From NCBI RefSeq assembly GCF_001468225.1, contig NZ_LNRU01000008.1, positions 124,001-188,000 on the forward strand: a stretch of 64,000 nt of DNA, read 5' to 3'. How positions within the stretch are numbered: position 1 is the stretch's first letter; each line of letters opens with the position of its first letter. Positions 56,493 through 64,000 of the stretch are shown one piece after another. The position numbers and the translations under genes were made by a program. This DNA is from Sphingopyxis sp. H053 (lineage in GTDB: Bacteria; Pseudomonadota; Alphaproteobacteria; Sphingomonadales; Sphingomonadaceae). The notes under the pieces are model-generated. The model saw only the letters and a list, made by a program, of their open reading frames with translations. It made no database searches and was not told the origin of the DNA.

Positions 56493-58043
56493 ATGTACCT
56501 GACTCAAGGCGTTCACCGATCGGTTCAGATCAACGGCAGTGGCACTGCGACATCGTTCCAGGGCCGCAAAAGAAACTGGTGTGAATTTGGCGACCGCGTC
56601 GCCCGGCTTGCCGGGGCGCTCCGTGCACTGGGCGTGGGGCCGGGCGACCGGGTGTCGATGCTGGCGCATAATTCGGATCGCTATGTCGAACATTATTATG
56701 CGCTGTTCTGGATCGGCGCCGTCGCGGTCCCGGTGAACACGCGCTGGAGCATGGCGGAAATCCTCTATTCGCTCGACGACTCGACGCCGTCGGTACTGCT
56801 GTTCGACGACAGCTTCACCGATCAGGCGGCGGCGTTGCGCGATGAGGCTGCGTCGCTGCGCCATCTTATTTACGCTGGCGAAGGAATATCTCCCGACTGG
56901 GCGCAGGACTATGAGCGGCTGATCGCCGAGGCCGCCCCGATCGAGGACCTGCGGCACGGCGGCGAGGCGCTGGCGGCGATCATGTATACCGGCGGGACGA
57001 CGGGGTTCCCCAAGGGTGTCATGCTGAGCCACGCGGGGCTTGTCTCTAGCGTGCAATCGATGGGCGCGATCACGCGACCCGGTCGTCACTCCATCACCTT
57101 ACATGCCCCCCCGCTCTTTCATATGGCGGCGGCAGCCATGATGTTCTCCACCACATTTTTCGGCGGGTCCCATTCGATCATCCCCGGCTTTGTTCCTGCC
57201 CTCGTCTGCGATGCGATCGCGGCCGACCGGATCACCGATATCCTGCTGGTTCCGACGATGGTGAAAATGCTGCTCGATCATTGCGACGAGCATGGCGGCG
57301 ACCTGTCGTCGATCCGGACGCTTGTCTATGGCGCCGCGCCGATGCCCGAACCGATTTTGCGCCGCGCCATCGCGGCGTTGCCCGATGCGCAGCTTTTTCA
57401 CGGCTATGGCCAGACCGAGCTGTCGCCGGGAGCGACGGTCCTCTCTCCCGAATATCAACGGCTGGACGGCGACATGTCCAAACTCGGCTCGGTCGGCCAT
57501 GCGCTCCCCGGGATCGATGTGAAAGTCGCCGCGGACGACGGCAGCGAACTGGCGCGCGGCGAGGTCGGCCAAGTCTGGGTTCGCGGCCCCAATATCATGA
57601 TGGGATATTGGAACAAACCCGAGGTCACTGCCGCGACCATCATCGACCATTGGGTGCTGACCGGCGACGCCGGCTATATGGATGCCGACGGCTTCCTGTT
57701 CATCGTCGACCGGGTCAAGGACATGATCATCTCGGGCGGCGAAAATGTCTTTTCCGCCGAGGTCGAGAATGCGGTGCTAAAACATCCCGCCGTTGCGGAT
57801 TGCGCGGTGATTGCCGTGCCCGACGATCAATGGGGCGAGCGCGTGCATGCGATCATCGTCCCGCGCGCGGGGGAATCCCTAACCCTCGATATGTTGATCG
57901 CGCACTGCAAGACGCTGATCGCCGGCTATAAATGCCCGCGCTCATGCGAGGTTCGCGAACAACCGCTACCGCTTTCGGCGGCGGGCAAGGTGCTGAAAAC
58001 CGAATTGCGCGCGCCCTACTGGACGAAACAGGACGCGGCCTGA
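56493..58043 (+). CDS. Acyl-CoA synthetase (AMP-forming)
   Basis: 516 residues of the ANL family. P-loop YTGGTTGFPKGVM, GYGQTELSPG, and DRVKDMIISGGENVFSAEVE with the conserved Asp and the hinge. It activates a carboxylate, here most likely a steroid side-chain acid or ring fragment. The ATG at 56493 has AGAGGA six bases upstream; a GTG at 56478 is also in frame. Followed by the isomerase gene after 31 bases. Confidence 0.9.
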   Translation: MYLTQGVHRSVQINGSGTATSFQGRKRNWCEFGDRVARLAGALRALGVGPGDRVSMLAHNSDRYVEHYYALFWIGAVAVPVNTRWSMAEILYSLDDSTPSVLLFDDSFTDQAAALRDEAASLRHLIYAGEGISPDWAQDYERLIAEAAPIEDLRHGGEALAAIMYTGGTTGFPKGVMLSHAGLVSSVQSMGAITRPGRHSITLHAPPLFHMAAAAMMFSTTFFGGSHSIIPGFVPALVCDAIAADRITDILLVPTMVKMLLDHCDEHGGDLSSIRTLVYGAAPMPEPILRRAIAALPDAQLFHGYGQTELSPGATVLSPEYQRLDGDMSKLGSVGHALPGIDVKVAADDGSELARGEVGQVWVRGPNIMMGYWNKPEVTAATIIDHWVLTGDAGYMDADGFLFIVDRVKDMIISGGENVFSAEVENAVLKHPAVADCAVIAVPDDQWGERVHAIIVPRAGESLTLDMLIAHCKTLIAGYKCPRSCEVREQPLPLSAAGKVLKTELRAPYWTKQDAA

Positions 58044-58074
58044 GCCACCCCCATGCCGAAAGCGAAATGCAACT

Positions 58075-58854
58075 ATGTCTGATGCCATTCTGTACGCGCT
58101 CGACGGCGACGTCGCGACGATCACATTCAATCGCCCCGACCGGTTGAATGCCCTGACGTTCGATATGATCGACGATTTGTCGGCCATACTCGATCGGGTG
58201 GTGGAAGAAGGCGCGCGTTGCCTGCTGCTCACGGGCAACGGGCGCGGGTTTTCGACCGGCGCCGACCTTCAGGAGATGGATCTGGATGCGTTCGCCCGCG
58301 ACATAGGCCAAATGTTCGTCGAGCAGCTCAATCCCGCCTTCGAGAAGCTCGCAAACCTCCCCATTCCCATCGTTACCGCGGTGAACGGGCCGGCGGCGGG
58401 CGCGGGGTGTTCGCTTGCCCTGTACGGGGATTTCGTCGTCGCGGCCCGCTCTGCCTATTTCTACCAGTCGTTCGCCAATATCGGACTCGTGCCCGATGCC
58501 GGGGCGACCTGGATCATTCCAAGGCTGATCGGCCTCCAGCGCGCTGGCAGAATGCTGTTGCTCGGCGAAAAGATCAGTGCCGACCAGGCCTGCGACTGGG
58601 GCATGATCCATGCCTGTGTCGACGATGAAGAACTTGCCGGAACCGCCCGCACGCTGGCGGATCGGCTCGCCAAGGGTGCGACAACGTCGTACCGGCTTAT
58701 CCGGCACGGCATGCGCGCCGCGCTGAATCAGAGCTTTTCCGAGACGCTCGCGATGGAGGGACTCGACCAACACGCCGCTGCCCAGACCAGGGACTTCCGG
58801 GAAGGCGTGACGTCTTTTCGCGAACGTCGCTCGCCGAATTTCTGCGGCGCATGA
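58075..58854 (+). CDS. Enoyl-CoA hydratase/isomerase, PaaG-like
   Basis: 259 residues of the crotonase fold: GFSTGADLQEM, AVNGPAAGAGCSLAL and FANIGLVPDAGATWIIPRLIG. The last motif has Asp where hydratases have a second Glu and lacks their first Glu, matching PaaG-type isomerases. It probably shifts a double bond in a CoA intermediate. ATG at 58075; the MFE-2 gene already supplies hydratase activity. Confidence 0.85.
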   Translation: MSDAILYALDGDVATITFNRPDRLNALTFDMIDDLSAILDRVVEEGARCLLLTGNGRGFSTGADLQEMDLDAFARDIGQMFVEQLNPAFEKLANLPIPIVTAVNGPAAGAGCSLALYGDFVVAARSAYFYQSFANIGLVPDAGATWIIPRLIGLQRAGRMLLLGEKISADQACDWGMIHACVDDEELAGTARTLADRLAKGATTSYRLIRHGMRAALNQSFSETLAMEGLDQHAAAQTRDFREGVTSFRERRSPNFCGA

Positions 58855-58907
58855 GATTGCCGCGATCCAATGTCGCGATATGACTGTCAGGAATAACTCA
58901 GTAGCAG

Positions 58908-58919
58908 TTTGAATTGGAC
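58908..58919 (+). promoter_or_regulatory. TTTGAATTGGAC motif upstream of TonB receptor 3
   Basis: The 12-mer is identical to 63389-63400; together with upstream bases, 22 of 29 positions match between the two. It ends 65 bases before the receptor ATG at 58985. Confidence 0.5.
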
Positions 58920-58984
58920 GCCTTGCACCCGGCGCACGACACTCAACCTCGAAAAACAAAATATTGAGGGAGAGGATATTGCTC

Positions 58985-61141
58985 ATGAGGAAATATTGGC
59001 TGCTGGCGAGCGCATCGCTATTGTGTCCTGGGACTGCATTCGCGCAAACCGGAACCGATCCGGCCCCGCAAGGATCGACCAGCGCGCTCGCCGACGAGAT
59101 CATCGTGACCGCCACCAAGAAAGGCTATGGCGAGAATGTCCAGGATGTGCCGATCGCGGTGACCGCCTATGGCGAGGCGCAGCTCGACGCCAAGTTTGTC
59201 CAGAATCTGCAAAGCCTGAGCTATGATGTTCCCAACGTCCAGCTCGAAGATGTTGGCTCGACGCCCGGCTATGCGAATTTTTCGATCCGCGGGCTTGGCA
59301 TCAACAGTTCGATCCCGTCGATCGACCCGACGGTCGGCGTCTTCATCGATGGCGTCTATCTCGGCATCAACGCCGGCGTCCTGTTCGACAATTTCGACCT
59401 CGAGGGACTGGAAGTGCTGCGCGGCCCGCAAGGTCTGCTCTTCGGCCGCAATGTCACCGGCGGCGCGGTCGTCGTCCGCACGTCGCGGCCGAGCTTCGAT
59501 CTTGAATTCCGGGGCAAAGCCTCGGTCGAGACCGGCCTCAAAAAGACCGTTAGTGGCGTCGTGACGGGGCCGATTGTCGACGATGTCGTGGCAGCAAAAC
59601 TCGCGGTCTATTACAGCGACGACGATGGCTGGTTCCGCAATCGTTTCGACGGCAAGAGCTTTGGCAAGGCGAAGGATCTGATTATCCGCCCCGCCCTATC
59701 GATCCGGGGCGGCGAGGATTTCCGCATGGATATTCGCTATGAGCATGGCGAAACCAAGGGCGACGGCCCAGCAGGCCAAAATCATGGACTGTTCCGCCGC
59801 GACAGCTTCGACTTCTCGGTCAACAATCGCGGTTTTTACGACAACAAATGGGATCAGGCGAGCGCCGAGACCAATGTCGACGTCCGCTTCGGCGAGGGCG
59901 TCATCACTAATATCGCGGGTTATCGGCGCTATCGGTCCTCCGCGTCATCCGACATCGATGCCACGCCCCTGTCGCTCTTCCATGCCGACATCGAGATCGC
60001 TCAAAGCCAGCTCAGCGACGAACTGCGCTATGCCGGAAAATTCGGTGATGTCGATGTCACGACGGGCCTCTATTATTTCACGCAGGATATTCGCTATGGC
60101 GAGCGCCGTACCCTCCTCGGAGGTCGGCAGATCGTCTCAGGCGGCGGCGCCCAGGATCAGACGACCTGGGGCGTGTTCGCTTCGGCGGACTGGCATCTGA
60201 GCGAGACGCTGACGCTGAACCTCGGTGGTCGCTACACCTGGGAGCGCAAGACCGTGCAAGTGTCGACGCTCCGGCCCAATGGCTGCAATCTCGATACGAT
60301 CATCTGCACGACCAACTTCGCCGACAGCGACAAATGGAAGGGCTTCACCCCCAAGATCGGCCTGCAATGGCAACCCGGCGACGATACGCAGGTCTATGGC
60401 GTCTACACCCGCGGCTTTCGCAGCGGCGGCTATAATCTGCGCAACACCGATCCGAACGTACCGCCGGGGCCGTTCGACCAGGAAGTGCAGGACAGTTTCG
60501 AACTTGGCGTGAAGCAGCAGTTCGGTCGCAACCGGATCAATGTTGCGGGCTTCTACAACCGGATCAAGGATCTGCAGCGCGAGATCGTCCTGCCGGGGCC
60601 GCTCGGCGCAAGCCAGGTGATCCGCAACACCGCCGATGCGACGATCAAGGGGATCGAGGCCGAGGGGCTGTTCTTCATTCTCCCGAACCTCGCGCTGTCG
60701 GGCCAGGTCGGTTATGTCGACGGCCAATACCGCAATGTCCAGTTTGACCTCAGCGGCGATGGCGTGATCAACGGCGTCGATCGCAGACTCAAACTGCCTC
60801 GCCTGTCACCCTGGACCTATGGCGCCGGCCTGACCTACGACCAGCGCCTCGGTTCTCTGGGTACGGCGACCGCGCGGGTAAGCTACAACCATCGTGACAA
60901 GGCAGCCTTCACCGATAATAATCAAGGTTTCCTCCAGGGTGCGGACATGCTCGATGCGAGCCTGACGCTCGCGACAGCGGACAACCACTGGAAATTCTCC
61001 ATCTATGGCCGCAACCTGCTGAACGAGGCCACGATTGGAAGCGATGTACAGCTCCCGGCGGCCTTTGGCGGGGTTGGCGCCAGCTTCTCGCCACTCAACA
61101 AGGGGCGCGTGATCGGTGGCGAGGTGGCGGTCAGCTTCTGA
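58985..61141 (+). CDS. TonB-dependent outer-membrane receptor (3)
   Basis: 718 residues. Signal peptide (MRKYWLLASASLLCPGTAFAQ, Ala-Gln end), TonB-box-like DEIIVTATKK, plug with VGVFIDGVYLGINAGVL and VLRGPQGLLFGRNVTGG, then a barrel ending VSF (aromatic last residue). GAGAGG lies nine bases before the ATG. Third such receptor of the window, alone in its unit between the isomerase gene and a strong terminator. Substrate inferred to be steroid-like. Confidence 0.9.
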   Translation: MRKYWLLASASLLCPGTAFAQTGTDPAPQGSTSALADEIIVTATKKGYGENVQDVPIAVTAYGEAQLDAKFVQNLQSLSYDVPNVQLEDVGSTPGYANFSIRGLGINSSIPSIDPTVGVFIDGVYLGINAGVLFDNFDLEGLEVLRGPQGLLFGRNVTGGAVVVRTSRPSFDLEFRGKASVETGLKKTVSGVVTGPIVDDVVAAKLAVYYSDDDGWFRNRFDGKSFGKAKDLIIRPALSIRGGEDFRMDIRYEHGETKGDGPAGQNHGLFRRDSFDFSVNNRGFYDNKWDQASAETNVDVRFGEGVITNIAGYRRYRSSASSDIDATPLSLFHADIEIAQSQLSDELRYAGKFGDVDVTTGLYYFTQDIRYGERRTLLGGRQIVSGGGAQDQTTWGVFASADWHLSETLTLNLGGRYTWERKTVQVSTLRPNGCNLDTIICTTNFADSDKWKGFTPKIGLQWQPGDDTQVYGVYTRGFRSGGYNLRNTDPNVPPGPFDQEVQDSFELGVKQQFGRNRINVAGFYNRIKDLQREIVLPGPLGASQVIRNTADATIKGIEAEGLFFILPNLALSGQVGYVDGQYRNVQFDLSGDGVINGVDRRLKLPRLSPWTYGAGLTYDQRLGSLGTATARVSYNHRDKAAFTDNNQGFLQGADMLDASLTLATADNHWKFSIYGRNLLNEATIGSDVQLPAAFGGVGASFSPLNKGRVIGGEVAVSF

Positions 61142-61151
61142 CGCACCGAAA

Positions 61152-61199
61152 CGAGGCGCGGCCGATCTCCTCCTCTCTCCGGCCGCGCCTCGTTTTTTT
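61152..61199 (+). terminator. Rho-independent terminator of TonB receptor 3
   Basis: A perfect 13-bp GC-rich stem (61152-61164 and 61180-61192, loop of 15) is followed by seven T at 61193-61199. It overlaps the stop codon of the minus-strand racemase gene at 61198-61200. Confidence 0.92.
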
Positions 61200-62340
61200 A
61201 GCCGCCAATGATACCCCGCGCCTTCAGGTCGGCGATGTGCGCGACGTCATAGCCCACCGAGGAGAGCACTTCTGCGCTATCCTCGCCCGCTGCGCGCGAC
61301 ATCCGGGGCTTTTCGGTCACAGTCCGGGTGTAGCGCGGTGCCGGAGCGGGCTGGATTTTGCCGTCGACACAAAGGAAGGTGCCGCGTTGCTGATTATGTG
61401 GATGCAGCGGCGCCTCGGACAGCGACAACACCGGCGCGAAACAGGCATCGGAACCCTCGAGCAGGGCGCACCACTCTTGCCGGGTCCGCATCCGGAACAG
61501 TTGGTCAAGGCTGGCCCCCATCTCCGGCCATGTCCTGGCGTCGAAATGATTGGACGGCAGGTCCGTCGCTTCGACCAACCGAAGCAGTTCCCGGTAAAAT
61601 TGCGGCTCGACCGGACCGATGGCAATGAACTTGCCGTCCGCGGTTTCATAGCTGTCGTAAAACGGAGCCCCCGTATCAAGCAGATTGGCGCCGCGCTCAT
61701 CCCGCCAGTGACCATTTCCATAGAAGGACCAGATCATGCTCGCCAGCACCGCGGCGCCATCGACCATCGCACAGTCGATTGCCTGACCCTGGCCGCTTTG
61801 GCGGGCATGAAGGATCGCGCTCACCATTCCGAAAGCGAGCATCATCCCGCCGCCGCCGAAATCGCCGACGGCATTGGCGGGCGGTGTCGGCTTCTGGCCC
61901 GCGCGCCCATAGGTGTGCAGATTGCCCGAAAGCGCGATATAGTTGATGTCGTGCCCTGCAGTGTGTGCGTAGGGGCCCTCCTGCCCCCAGCCGGTCATCC
62001 GGCCGTAAACGAGGCGCGGATTGTCCTGCAACAGGACGTCCGGCCCAAGACCCAAGCGCTCCATCACCCCCGGACGAAACCCCTCGATCAGGCCGTCGGC
62101 CGTGCGACACAGATCACGGATAATCGCGATGCCCTCGGGCGTTTTGAGATCAATCATGACCGACCGCCGCGAGCGCACCAATATGTCGTCGGCAACCCCG
62201 GGCGCGAAGCCCGGACCGTCGCCCGGCCGTTCGATACGGATCACCTCCGCGCCATGATCGGCGAGCATCATGCCGCAAAACGGCCCCGGCCCGATGCCGG
62301 CAATCTCGATAATCCGCAGTCCAGCCAAAGGTCCGGCCAT
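61198..62340 (-). CDS. Alpha-methylacyl-CoA racemase (CaiB/BaiF family)
   Basis: 380 residues. The racemase catalytic set is intact with a constant +4 shift from the Mycobacterium enzyme: H130 (AGHDINYIALSG), D160 (AVGDFGGGGMML) and E245 (GPVEPQFY). This separates it from CoA transferases, which lack that trio. It interconverts 2R/2S methyl-branched acyl-CoAs such as the C25 centre of sterol side chains. Divergent from the LysR gene (93-base gap). Confidence 0.9.
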   Translation of the reverse strand: MAGPLAGLRIIEIAGIGPGPFCGMMLADHGAEVIRIERPGDGPGFAPGVADDILVRSRRSVMIDLKTPEGIAIIRDLCRTADGLIEGFRPGVMERLGLGPDVLLQDNPRLVYGRMTGWGQEGPYAHTAGHDINYIALSGNLHTYGRAGQKPTPPANAVGDFGGGGMMLAFGMVSAILHARQSGQGQAIDCAMVDGAAVLASMIWSFYGNGHWRDERGANLLDTGAPFYDSYETADGKFIAIGPVEPQFYRELLRLVEATDLPSNHFDARTWPEMGASLDQLFRMRTRQEWCALLEGSDACFAPVLSLSEAPLHPHNQQRGTFLCVDGKIQPAPAPRYTRTVTEKPRMSRAAGEDSAEVLSSVGYDVAHIADLKARGIIGG

Positions 62341-62433
62341 AAATCCTCTCCTCGTTGAAAAGGGAAAGATTGGCGGAACCGGCCTATTTGCTCTAATTCA
62401 TTATCATCATCGATCATGCCTGAGAGGAATGAT

Positions 62434-63327
62434 ATGTTCGATTCCCGATTGAAGCATGCCGTGGCGGTGGGAAAGCTCGGTTCCTTCTCGCGCGCGGCGG
62501 ACGATGTCGGCGTCACCCAATCGGCGGTGACCAAGAGCGTCGCCGATCTTGAGCGGCAGCTTGGCTATCCCTTGTTTCACCGGACCTCGCGCGGCGCGCT
62601 GCTGACCGAAGAGGGGCGCGATTTCATCGACCGCGCCTCGCGTCTCCTGTCCGATGCCGCCGAACTGGTGGGCGACACCGAGCGAAGCGCCGACCCGTAC
62701 AAGGGGCTTTTGCGCATCGGCATCTTCCCGGGCTCGCTCGAGTGGATGCTGACCGAGCCGCTCCTCGCACTGCTGCACCGTCGCCCCAGCATTCGCATCG
62801 AGATGGTGACGGGGTCCAGCGAACGGGGGGTCCAGCTCCTGACGCGCGGCGACATCGATGTGGCTTTCGGCATGCACGCGGCATTCGCCAACTGGGCCCA
62901 GTTCAAGTGCGAGAAGATGGGCGTGCTCGACGCCGTACCGTTTGTCCGCCGCGAGCATCCGATCCTTGCCATGGGCCCGGTGACGGTGGAGACGCTCACC
63001 CAGTTCGATTTCGTCGTCCCTTCGTCCTCCGAACCCTACACAACCGCGGTACGCCGGATGTATGAAGCAAGCGGGCAAGCCTTGGGTGACCGCCTGCATG
63101 TGATGGATTTTTTCCCGCTCATCGAGCGCGTCGTCGCCTCGTCGGATACCATCGGTTTCGTTGCCGTCGAATTTGCGAACAGCCGGCGATTCCGGGAACG
63201 GTTCGTGGCCCTGCGGGATACGAATTTTTTCGAAGGGCCGCCGCTATGCTGCGCGGTGCGGGCCCGCTGGCCCGCAAAGCCAGCGACCAGGGCAATGATC
63301 GCCCAAGTGCGCGAGAGGCTGGGCTAA
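62434..63327 (+). CDS. LysR-type regulator
   Basis: 297 residues. N-terminal HTH (FSRAADDVGVTQSAVTKSVADLE) and a substrate-binding domain after about residue 90. AGAGG lies six to seven bases before the ATG at 62434. Divergent from the racemase and followed by the SCPx thiolase; LysR proteins normally control the divergent neighbour. Candidate regulator of the 52-64 kb module. Confidence 0.88.
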   Translation: MFDSRLKHAVAVGKLGSFSRAADDVGVTQSAVTKSVADLERQLGYPLFHRTSRGALLTEEGRDFIDRASRLLSDAAELVGDTERSADPYKGLLRIGIFPGSLEWMLTEPLLALLHRRPSIRIEMVTGSSERGVQLLTRGDIDVAFGMHAAFANWAQFKCEKMGVLDAVPFVRREHPILAMGPVTVETLTQFDFVVPSSSEPYTTAVRRMYEASGQALGDRLHVMDFFPLIERVVASSDTIGFVAVEFANSRRFRERFVALRDTNFFEGPPLCCAVRARWPAKPATRAMIAQVRERLG

Positions 63328-63388
63328 GCTGCGTCCACTCCGGTCCCGATGTCGAGCACTATTCCATAAACGAATAGTTCTCTACTAT

Positions 63389-63400
63389 TTTGAATTGGAC
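63389..63400 (+). promoter_or_regulatory. TTTGAATTGGAC motif upstream of the SCPx thiolase
   Basis: Identical 12-mer to 58908-58919, ending 62 bases before the thiolase ATG. GAATA precedes both copies by the same distance. Confidence 0.5.
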
Positions 63401-63462
63401 CCAACGTCGGCGGGCATCCGATACGCCTCCACGGAACAATGAATCTGTCGGAGAGAAGAAAA

Positions 63463-64000
63463 ATGGCCAAATCTGAACGCGAAGTCCTTGTCGCCGGTGT
63501 GGGCATGGTCCCCTTCACCAAGCCGGGCGCCGGTCCCGCCTATGATGAGATGGGATCGCAAGCGATCCGCCTCGCGCTCGCCGACGGCGGCATCGACTAT
63601 GCCGATGTGGAACAGGCTTATGCCGGCTATGTCTATGGCGACAGCTGTTGCGGCCAGCGCGTCGTCTATCAGGTCGGGCTGACCGGCATTCCGGTGTTCA
63701 ACGTCAACAATAATTGCTCGACGGGTTCGACCGCGCTCTATCTGGCGCGGCAGGCGGTCGCGAGCGGCGCGGTGGATTGCGCCATCGCGGTCGGCTTCGA
63801 ACAGATGACGCCGGGCGCGCTCGGTGCAACCTTTACCGACCGACCGAGCCCTTTTGTCGACTTCAACACCGCAACCGATGCGCTGGTCGATACCGAACTC
63901 CCCCTCGCGCTCAAATATTTCGGCGGAGCCGGGCTCTCGCACATGCAGAAATATGGCACGACGATGGAGGATTTCGCCAAGATCCGCGCCAAGGCGAGCC
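63463..64000 (+). CDS. SCPx-type thiolase, partial (runs off the window)
   Basis: About 179 residues visible. GVGMVPFTKPG at the start and NVNNNCSTGSTALYLARQAVASG with the nucleophile C85 are the pattern of sterol-carrier-protein-x thiolases, which lack the HEVGK-type loop of ordinary thiolases. It would cleave the 3-keto-acyl-CoA of a branched side chain. GGAGAG lies eight bases before the ATG. The 3' end lies outside the window, so an attached SCP2 domain cannot be checked. Confidence 0.9.
   Translation, partial: MAKSEREVLVAGVGMVPFTKPGAGPAYDEMGSQAIRLALADGGIDYADVEQAYAGYVYGDSCCGQRVVYQVGLTGIPVFNVNNNCSTGSTALYLARQAVASGAVDCAIAVGFEQMTPGALGATFTDRPSPFVDFNTATDALVDTELPLALKYFGGAGLSHMQKYGTTMEDFAKIRAKAS

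Noticed and set aside
61198..62340. Formyl-/carnitine-type CoA transferase for the CaiB/BaiF protein.
   Set aside because: The H130/D160/E245 set of alpha-methylacyl-CoA racemases is complete, and the Asp nucleophile context of transferases is not.

Overview
The window is high-GC DNA with sphingomonad-type gene content: three TonB-dependent receptors with N-terminal signal peptides, many SDR and SnoaL-like proteins, PF13469-type sulfotransferase, EthD/Dabb proteins, DUF1214, and a sphingomonad-style palindromic repeat. The best guess is an alphaproteobacterium of the Sphingomonadaceae (Sphingopyxis/Novosphingobium-like); no rRNA or tRNA is visible to fix the genus. About 60 genes are supported, and almost all of them outside 43-52 kb fit aerobic catabolism of steroids.

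Layout. (1) 0-31 kb holds accessory steroid genes: a flavin reductase fused to a MarR-like domain, VOC, EthD and SRPBCC proteins, two TonB receptors, a P450 with its own 2Fe-2S ferredoxin, an XRE regulator, a sulfotransferase, a LuxR regulator, an esterase, then a long plus-strand operon (20.3-27 kb) starting with a KshA-like Rieske oxygenase and including an Old-Yellow-Enzyme reductase and several SDRs. Two overlapping Lrp-type regulators and a KstD-like dehydrogenase follow. (2) 30.5-42.8 kb is the ring A/B core. A minus-strand operon carries HsaC-like extradiol dioxygenase, a textbook ketosteroid isomerase, a thiolase and an SDR. A divergent plus-strand operon carries hsaA, hsaD, hsaE, hsaG, hsaF and a second KstD-like flavoprotein. 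A Baeyer-Villiger-type monooxygenase and an SDR face it. (3) 42.8-52.4 kb looks foreign to the pathway: an integrase stub, an amine/D-amino-acid-type oxidoreductase, catalase HPII, a GH130 enzyme, a two-domain glycosyltransferase and a HAD phosphatase, then about 750 bp of debris. (4) 52.5-64 kb is a beta-oxidation module: acyl-CoA dehydrogenase, an SDR-hydratase-SCP2 fusion built like peroxisomal multifunctional enzyme 2, hotdog protein, acyl-CoA ligase, PaaG-like isomerase, a third TonB receptor, alpha-methylacyl-CoA racemase, LysR regulator and an SCPx-type thiolase that runs off the end.

How it works together (inference). TonB receptors bring in substrate. KSI, KstD and KshA convert the nucleus to the 9,10-seco phenol, HsaA (with a reductase) and HsaC open ring A, and HsaD-E-G-F turn the fragment into central metabolites. 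The 52-64 kb block matches, protein for protein, the mammalian peroxisomal enzymes that shorten the C27 sterol side chain.

Most notable signals: an apparently shared operator, TGCGT-N20-ACGCA, at nine places in six promoter regions of the steroid genes; a second motif (half of GTCCAATTGGAC) upstream of the 52-64 kb units; the peroxisome-like gene set; and a luciferase-like monooxygenase gene broken by one in-frame amber codon. All assignments come from reading sequence and remembered family motifs; no database search was run.
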